Assembly: GCF_004379255.2 (NCBI RefSeq)
Contig: NC_056038.1
Location: 14,042,363 to 14,106,362 of the forward strand
Direction: 5' to 3'
Length of the DNA stretch: 64,000 nt
DNA from: Salvia splendens
Taxonomy: Eukaryota; Streptophyta; Magnoliopsida; Lamiales; Lamiaceae
Below, one piece after another: positions 55,859 to 64,000 of this stretch. The translations under genes and the position numbers were made by a program. Within the stretch, counting starts at the first letter, position 1. Each line of letters begins with the position of its first letter. Below the pieces are notes generated by a model. The model made no database searches. It had not been told where the DNA came from and saw only the letters and a list, made by a program, of their open reading frames with translations.

Positions 55859-58800
55859 ATGAGAAGCAGTTCGGCTCCTGACCAGTGGAGGCCGAAGATA
55901 CTTCAGCAAGGATCGATACTCGTAACCACTCGATCCGGGTTGTCGACGGCTTTATCTGACTTAGGTTCGAGTAGCGACGAAGAGCAATACAACATAGAAG
56001 GACCAATACCAGAGGAGATACCACTGTTGGAAGGCATTCCAGTTCTGATGGCCGCCAACGGAGATGAGGATCCAGAGATCGGTACCCTTAACGCGCATAC
56101 CGAGGGAGAACCATCGCAAGCCATAGTCGTCACTCCAGGGCAAACCGCCTGCGATGTGAAGCCTCATGTGATCGCGATTCTGCCTACATACTGTGGGAAG
56201 AGCTATGAAGGGCCGTATGAGTTTCTGCATGAGTTTTGTAAAATTTGTAGGGCGCAGAGGAGACCAGCAGGAGCGAATGAGGATGATTATAGGTTGAAGG
56301 CCTTGCCATTTGTGCTCAAGGGGGAAGCCAACACCTGGTTCATGCGCCTGCCCCCCAACTCCATTGAGACTTGGGCCGATTTCAAGTCAGCATTCCTAGG
56401 CGAGTTTTTCCCGTCATCAAAGACAAGCGCGCTGAAAAGGGAAATAACTAATGTGAAGCAAGGATATGATGAACCCTTGAGCGATTATTGGGCAAGATAC
56501 ATGGGTCTTTTGGAATCATGTCCCAACCATCGCATGGCGGACATTGAAGTGCATCATACTTTCTACGAAGGTATGAACGCGGTAACCAAGGATCTAGCAA
56601 ATTCATCGTCAGGAGGAAGCTTCACACAATTACGGGTCAGCGAAGCGAAGAGAGTCCTAAGGAAGCTACTGAATGCAAAGAAAGAGTATGACCATTCAAG
56701 GGAAGGATACAACCGAGAGCGGGCTGCTGTTGTCTTGTCTACTGATCAGGAAAATAAACTGGAGCAGAAAATGGACTTGAAGATGGATGAGCTGAAGAAG
56801 TCACTTCTGAGTGCGATCGAGAAGAGCACCCCACCACCTCCCCCAGCTGGGAATTACAAAGGTGCAGAACAGGGAAATCAAGGACCGAACTATGAACAGC
56901 CTAGTGACTACGTGAATATGGAACAGGTCAATGCTGCGGGGTACTTCAATTCCAGTGGGCATTGGATTCAGGGTAGACAACGGGATGCACCATGGAGGGA
57001 TCATCCAAACTTTCGATGGGGAGACGGGGGCCAAAATCAGAACCAAGGACAGAACCAGTATAACCCCAATCCAAACCAAAACCCTAACCGTGGACTAGCA
57101 AACCCAGACTACCAGCCCAACTGGTCAGGAAGAAACCAACAAACCCAAAATCAAAGCCCACAAAGCCAAAACCCGAATCCTGTTTATGTACCATCCCACC
57201 AGAGAAACTTCCACAGTTTCCAAAATCAGCCAAATCATGCACCCCAACACCATCAGAACCAAAATCAGTTTCAAGCCCAGCACCAGAATCAATATCCTCA
57301 AGATCAGTACGTCCCTCCTGCCCAGTATAACCAATACCCGCCTAATCAAGGCCAGCAAAACTTCCAGAACTACCAACACCAAGGGCCGAATCATTTCCAA
57401 AATCCGAACAGGCCAAGGAGGTCCGTTGAGGACATGATGGGTGAAATGCTAGCGTCACAACAGAGCATCAAAGGAGAATTGCAATCCCATAACGAGGTCG
57501 TGCAGGGGATGCAAAATGCCCAGAAAGAACATAAGGCGAACATGGATATGATGAATACGCAGTTAGCCCAACTGGCCAGTTCGGTGGGTGATTTGAAGGG
57601 AAATGCAGGGAAACTACCATCTACAGTCCAAATACCCGAAAAGGCAAATGTGAGTAAGGTTACGTTGAGGTCAGGAACTACTTATGACGCGCCTCAACTC
57701 AAACGACCTAGTGGAGGATCTAACGGAACGAAGATAGGAGGCGATACCGTTTCAGCGGAAGAACTAGGGAGGCCTATGCCTCAGATGCAGGGTCCATTCT
57801 TCTTGGATGCTACACCAATTGCAGGAGATGAACCAGAAACCCTACTGACCAGAAAGGAACCTCATCGAGAGGAAGAGCCCAGAATGGAAGCCCAGACTCA
57901 GGAACTACCCCGGAAAGACTCCAAGAAGGTTGCTAAGGGACAAGTAGATGAGAAAAAAGGGGAGAAACCATTCCCATTCCGATTTGTTACAAAGAGGAAG
58001 AAAGAGAACCCGGTTGACTATTTGTCGATTTTTGGGAAGTTGGATGTCACCATACCATTTCTCCAAGCCGTGAAACTACCCCCCCTTGGGAAATTCATAA
58101 AGGATTTCATAGCCGGGAGAGCCCAGAAAGATGGCAAGATTATGGTGGAAGGGATAGCGTCAGCAATAGTGCAAGAGACGTTACCACCCAAGAGAGCCGA
58201 CCCAGGTATGTTTACCTTACCAATAACTGTTGGAGATGTGAAGGTCGAACATGCAATGTGTGATTTGGGGGCATCTATAAATGTCATGCCATTGTCTATC
58301 TATAACCGGTTGAAGGGAGTGAGGCTGTCAAGTACTAGAGTATTGATCCAACTGGCTGATAGGTCATGCATAAGTCCGGAGGGAGTTTTAGAGGATGTAT
58401 TAGTTAGAGTGCATGATTTTACATACCCTGCTGATTTTTATGTGATCAAAATGAGTGAGCATGAAGCGAGAGAGTCTGGTGGAGTCTTGTTAGGAAGACC
58501 ATTTTTGAGAACGGCCAAGACGATCGTGGATATGGCTGAGGGGACTATTTGCATTGATTTTCATGGGGAGAAGTTTACCTATGATATAAATGATGCCATG
58601 AAGAAACCTATTGATTCTGAAAATCTATGCTATGTTGATGTGATTGACCCTTTAGTCCAAGATTTTCTTGAGACCGAACTATTGCAGGAGAGACTCCAGG
58701 CTTTAGATGTATATGAACAGGCTGACGTAGAAGCTGCTGCATGGTGTGATCTGATCAGTAGCCAGGGGTTGACCGATGAAGAAATTGAAGGAGCAATCAA

Positions 58801-61800
58801 GGTTTTTTGTCAAAAGTCGGAGTTCATAGGAGCCGCAGGGGCTCAGCTACCAGTCAGTATAGAAGAACCATCAGAAGGAGATTTAGAAAAAGGGAAAGAG
58901 TCCGAGAAAAACTCCTTAACCGAAGACACACTTCCACCCCAAGTTGAGCTGAAGAAGTTACCCTCGAATTTGAAGTATGCCTTCCTCGGAGGTGAGGACT
59001 CCTATCCAGTGATCATCAGCAGCAGCCTTACGAAGGAACAAGAAGCTAGGCTACTGACCGTGCTGAGCAAGAACAAGAAGGCGATTGGATGGAGTCTTAC
59101 AGATTTAGTTGGAATTAGCCCCGACGTCTGCATGCACCATATTAGGCTGGAAGATGGAGCAAGGGCACATCGAGATTCCCAAAGGAAAGTAAACCCTAAC
59201 ATGCGAGAGGAAATATTTAAGGAAATCTTGAAGTTGTTGTCGCTAGGGATTATCTATTCAGTGCCAGACAGTGAATGGGTCAGCCCAATCCACATGGTTC
59301 CAAAGAAGTCGGGAATCCAAGTCGTCCAAAATGAGAGGAATGAGCTGATTCCAACGAGGCTAGTCACGGGTTGGCGAATGTGCATCGATTACCGCAAGCT
59401 GAACAATGCAACAAGGAAGGATCACTTCCCTCTGCCTTTTATCGACCAGATGTTGGAGCGACTCGCTGGGAAGAAGTACTTTTGCTTCTTGGATGGGTAC
59501 AGCGGATATTTCCAAATCTACGTGGATCCTGAAGACCAGGATAAGACCACCTTCACTTGCCCATTTGGAACTTATGCATACCGGCGCATGCCTTTCGGCC
59601 TATGCAACGCTCCAGGTACGTTTCAACGCTGCATGATGAGCATATTTTCTGATTTGATTGAGGATTGCATAGAGATATTCATGGATGACTTTACGGTCTA
59701 CGGAGACTCGTTCGATTCTTGCCTTCATCATTTGGATATAGTTCTTGAGAGATGTCAAGCGAAGAGTTTGGTTTTGAACTTTGAGAAGTGCCATTTTATG
59801 GTCACCGAAGGGATTGTTCTGGGACACGTGGTCTCGGAAAGGGGAATCCAGGTAGATCGAGCAAAGGTGGACGTTATATCTAAATTACCGTTTCCTACTG
59901 ATCAGAAGGGGATTAGGGGTTTTCTGGGGCATGCCGGATTTTATCGACGATTTATTAAGGATTTCTCCAAAATCGCCCAACCCCTTACCAGGCTACTTCA
60001 AAATGACGTGGAGTTCGTTTTTGATGAGCAATGCAAGGCTGCTTTCAATCTTCTCAAGGAAAAGCTGATATCCGCACCTATCATACTGGCTCCTGACTGG
60101 GACCATCCTTTCGAAGTAATGTGCGACGCCAACGACTTTGCGGTAGGGGCCGTGCTGGGTCAGAAGATCGATGGGAAGAGGTACGTAATTTTTTATGCGT
60201 CCAAGACTTTGAATCAAGCCTAGCGGAATTACGATACCACTGAAAAAGAGATGCTGGCAGTGGTGTATTCTTTCGAGAAGTTCCGGCCGTATTTGTTGGG
60301 ATCCAAGGTCATAGTATATACTGACCATGCAGCCATTAAGTATCTGATTGCCAAGAAGGAATCCAAACCACGCTTGATCCGATGGGTACTCTTGTTACAA
60401 GAATTTGATTGGGAGGTGGAAGATAAGAGAGGAGTCGAGAACAAGGTGGCAGACCATTTGAGCAGAATAATGCAAGATGGAAACAGTGACGGAGTGCATG
60501 ATAAGTTTCCAGAGGAACATTTATTTGAGGTGATTTTTGTGCCCAGGAAAATTGATTGGGAAGTAGTGTACAAACTTACTGGTCAGAATGATACAGCAAA
60601 AGGAAAGGAGAAGGTAGGGCAGGAGCCATGGTATGCGGACCTGGCTAACTACCTAGTAACTGGACAACTTCCAGAAGCACCAAGTGTTACCAAGGCACAA
60701 AGAATGAAGATCAAGAGTGAAGCAAAATACTACTTTTGGGACGACCCCTACCTATGGAGGGTAGGATCCGATCAAGTGATAAGAAGGTGCATTCCTGACT
60801 GGGAGCAGCGGGATGTTCTAACCCACTGCCATTCATTAGCATGCGGAGGACATTTCGGATCCAAGAAGACGGCAAGGAAGATTATGGATAGCGGCTTTTA
60901 TTGGCCAACACTCAACAAAGATGCGTACGAGTTCTGCAGAAGTTGCGAGCGTTGCCAACTGACCGGTGGAATATCTGCCCGGGACGAAATGCCGCAGGTT
61001 CCTATAATAGTTTGCGAGCTATTCGACATATGGGGAATGGATTTCATGGGGCCTTTTCCTTCGTCCTATGGCAATCTGTATATCCTAGTCGCGGTAGATT
61101 ACGTCTCCAAATGGGTAGAAGCCAAGGCCACAAGTACGTGTGAAGCAAAGGAGGTGGCCAAGTTCTTAAAGAGTCATATCTTCAGCCGGTTCGGAGTTCC
61201 AAGGGCGATCATATCAGATCAAGGTACACACTTCTGTAATCGCACAATTGAAGCCTTAATAAAGAAATACGGTGAGCACCATAGACTTTCCAGCCCGTAC
61301 CATCCGCAAGCCAATGGTCAAGCGGAGATCTCTAACCGTGAGATAAAGAAGATTTTGGAGAAGACTGTGAACACTTCGAGGAAAGACTGGAGTGTGAGGT
61401 TAGAGGATGCTCTCTGGGCGTATCGAACAGCCTACAAAACCCCATAGGCATGTCCCCTTACCGGATCATTTTTGGGAAGATGTGCCATTTACCGGTTGGG
61501 ATCGAACATCGAGCATACTGGGCAGTACAGAAAGTGAATATGGATGCTACAGCCTGCGAAGAGGAAAGGAAGCTGCAGCTGCAGGAGCTTGAGGAACTTA
61601 GATTGGAGTCATTCGACTCAGCCATGTGGTACAAGGAGCGAACCAAACTGTGGCATGATCGAAATCTGAGAACTAAGGAGCTCCATGTTGGCCAGAAAGT
61701 ACTACTCTTCCAGTCAAGATTGAAACTTATGCCAGGGAAACTCAAGTCCAAATGGACAGGACCTTACATCATAACTGCACTCCGATCCAACGGGGCAGTA

Positions 61801-61935
61801 GAAATTTCAGAGAGTTTTCCTAACTCGGAACCTTTCATAGTAAATGGACATAGGTTGAAAATATTCAGGGAGAATAGCGAAGTTGGTGTAGTGGATGAAA
61901 TTCCACTGCAAACACTTACATCGGTTTCATCCTGA
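55859..61935 (+). pseudogene. Athila-type gag-pol polyprotein with one stop and one frameshift
   Basis: The order is gag (capsid-like region near residues 90-290), a Gln/Asn/Pro-rich stretch (about 395-520), aspartic protease (CDLGASINVMP, about residue 800), reverse transcriptase (WRMCIDYRKLN; catalytic IFMDDFTVYG, about residue 1273), RNase H, integrase with HHCC finger (60825-60960) and its DDE core ([24 protein letters not shown]), then a C-terminal segment to 61935. Two lesions are visible: TAG at 60221-60223 within RNase H, with the same frame continuing after it, and a one-base loss near 61445 in the integrase that moves the last part into another frame. No CCHC knuckle was seen in gag. 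The start at 55859 (MRSSSAP) is the ATG just after a long T tract and CAG; the frame upstream is only the T tract. Confidence 0.92.
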
Positions 61936-62600
61936 TCAGTAGGATTGGAATTTGGAATTCCACATGGCTAGTTCCATTTTGATAATTTTCTGCGTATACT
62001 GGCCAAGTAGGATTCCAAATTACCCAAGAAAGGTGTAAATATTGTAAATAAGTAATTAGTCTTTGCATGTCAGATAATTTCTAAGAAATCCAAAAAATAT
62101 TTTCGGGCCTTAAATTTAATTTGGAGTACACATTGACCAAGAGACTACCCATTTGGTGCTATTTCAATTCTAATTTAAGTGCCCATTTGAATTATTTCCC
62201 TTATTAGGCAAGTAATGGTAGGTTTCGAGAAACGACGAAATTTTTGAATTAAGACTTATGCAGCTTTTGCAGGGTGGCAGCGGCTGGAGTGGCGTGGAGC
62301 AGAGAGAGCAGACGTGATAACCAATCAGGGGCCAGCATTCCTAACCGCCTTCCGTCCAAGCGTCGCGACCGGCAACTCCCTATAGCCGGTTGCAACCACC
62401 TGCAAATGCTATCTCTCGCCTAAATTAAACGACCGTCCCAAACTTTATCCCTCACAAACCCTCATTTTCAAATTCCCTTTCTCAAGAGATATTATCCCAT
62501 ACTCTCTCAAGAAAGCGTAAATCACAAACCCTCATTTTCTTCCATTTTCTCCCAGATATCAAGACCAAATTCCACTGTTTACAAGCCCTAATTTTCAGCC
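61936..62600. other. Athila spacer between pol and the third ORF
   Basis: Noncoding stretch. CTGATCAGTA, the motif repeated in the LTR, lies at the pol stop codon. A CT-rich leader-like part runs up to the ATG at 62601. Confidence 0.5.
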
Positions 62601-64000
62601 ATGGGGAAGAAAGCTTTTGCTACCAAAATCAAACCGCCCTCAAAGAAGGTCAGTGAGGAAGAAACCTCGAAATACCACCACCACTAAACCCACAACGTCC
62701 CGCGCCAACACAACAAGCCCCGCCGATGGTCCTCTCTGGATGCAATGACGGAGTTTCTCCGATTGCAGGATCCGAATAGGAATTGGGCAGCGGAGTTAGA
62801 GTATTTTAACCAAGGTAGAGGGCAAGGGAGCGGAGCCGGAGCAACTCATGCGGCAACCATGCCAGTAACCACTACGCAACCCTTGACCCCTATTTCATCT
62901 ACATTGCCGACTCCGTCGATGATTCCCCAGGAAAGTAACCCCTCAACTGAAGCCGAAATGACAGAGACGGAAGAATTTTTTCCGACGACCCAGGAAGCCG
63001 AACTTGAGGGATCTCGAGGCCATTGCGGCTTATTATGCCTCTGATGAGGAGAAAGAGCGGAAAGGCTGAGAAGGGAGCAACAAGACCAGGAAGGGGGAGA
63101 GGAATTGAGGAGACGCCAGAAGTGGAAGCGGTTCACCAAGAAGTAATTAGGGAGGGAGATCGACCTGAATAAGTCGGCCCAAAAGCGCGGCCTCATGACG
63201 AAACGGAGTTTGATCAATAGTAGAGGAGGTGAATCGCAGGGAAGATACTGCTCTAATGGCTGAGGGTCTAGACCTCGCATCGAGGGCAGTAGGAGAGGAT
63301 GAACAAGCTTTTACAGAACCCATATACCGAAGGATAAGGCATCCCAGTCAGTAGGGGAAGAGGAGAGGGAGAACAGAGTGAAGAAAAAGGGGGCAGAGCC
63401 AGTTGATACCCAAGTGGAAGCAGGGGATGATCGAATGCAGTAGAGGAGGGGAGACCAACCGTAGACACTCAAGTGCCGGAAACTGTGGCGCCTCCCGTCT
63501 TAAAACCCCCCCCAGTGAAGCGGCAATTGGTCCTGAAGACGCGTGTATCTCAGCGATGCCGGGGCAAAAAGCAGCCAGCAAGGCCAAGACAAACACGGCT
63601 TGAGAACCCAGTAGAGATCGAGAGTGAAGGAAGAACAAAGCCACTCCAACGAAGGCAGGGGTTGAGCCTGCACAGCCTACTGCTCAGGAGAAGAAGCACA
63701 ATATCAGCGAAAAGGAAAAGGAAAGGAAAGCCGTTGTGAAAACAGGCCGAGTACCAAACCGCGTACCGTGACACAAGCATCGTGATCACTGAGCTGACCA
63801 GAGGACCCCCATCAAACCGGCAACACTAGTGACAGTGAATATGAGATCAGTGAAGAATCTGAATCCGATAGCGATACGACCATGGAAATGAGGATTACAA
63901 GGAGCAGCAACTCCCTAACGATCATCGGGAACTATTGCTCCACCTGCAGAACCACTCCGATAAGCGTTGGACGGTGGAGCTCACAGATGACGTGGTGGAG
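62601..64000 (+). pseudogene. Athila third ORF (env-like position), degraded and cut by window end
   Basis: From ATG at 62601 (MGKKAFATK) the frame soon stops; another frame carries on from 62745 (MTEFLRLQDPNRNW) to 63042 and breaks again. Later pieces (about 63403-63739) are charged and repetitive in several frames. The position after pol matches the extra ORF of Athila elements, sometimes called env-like. No membrane segment or other envelope feature can be shown here. The region continues past the window. Confidence 0.6.

Noticed and set aside
55903..61751. Several minus-strand frames of 75-114 codons opposite the Athila gag-pol
   Set aside because: Shadows of the long plus-strand coding sequence.
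62601..64000. A true viral envelope gene
   Set aside because: The position fits the extra ORF of Athila elements, but no signal peptide, membrane span or other envelope feature can be read from the broken frames.

Overview
The window is nuclear DNA of a flowering plant. It is AT-rich and intron-bearing, with plant-only gene families (group VII ERF, LURP-one-related, FLZ zinc finger) and plant transposon families throughout. A eudicot is clear and an asterid or Lamiales species is plausible, but the exact taxon cannot be read from the sequence. All calls come from reading the sequence; no alignment or database search was run.

Only four ordinary host genes look intact or near-intact. They are a group VII ERF transcription factor with the N-terminal MCGG degron (1597-3307, minus), a B1-type cyclin with unusual exon junctions (9643-11213, minus), a LURP-one-related protein (25718-26475, plus) and an FLZ-type zinc-finger protein (35726-36169, plus). 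An F-box gene (50996-51932) is broken. Nearly everything else is mobile DNA, much of it nested.

Region by region. 1-8 kb: the ERF gene, then a Stowaway MITE holding a second Stowaway and a hAT MITE made almost entirely of CGATAT-type palindromes. 8-12 kb: a hAT MITE, the cyclin gene, and a Harbinger derivative lying 17 bp upstream of the cyclin start codon. 12.5-16.4 kb: a Harbinger ORF1 fragment split by a 3.1-kb solo LTR with a perfect 5-bp target duplication; the LTR itself holds a SINE. 16.4-20.4 kb: a hAT element with a decayed transposase. 20.8-21.5 kb: a Harbinger MITE. 21.5-36 kb: mainly intergenic DNA with Stowaways, an internally deleted hAT, copia and LINE remnants and a second solo LTR. 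36.8-45.8 kb: two copies of one segment in direct orientation; one is interrupted by a solo LTR that the other lacks. Between them lies a 3.57-kb PIF/Harbinger element with both ORFs open and a perfect TTA target duplication. 49.96-50.46 kb: a complete TRIM element. 54.26 kb to the window end: an Athila-type Ty3/gypsy element with 5' LTR, primer binding site, gag-pol carrying two lesions, and a broken third ORF.

The host genes do not form a pathway. The main story is layered transposition that can be ordered in time. The strongest candidate for something active or unusual is the Harbinger element at 38361-41927: it keeps both proteins, and each ORF sits behind its own copy of the terminal promoter module.
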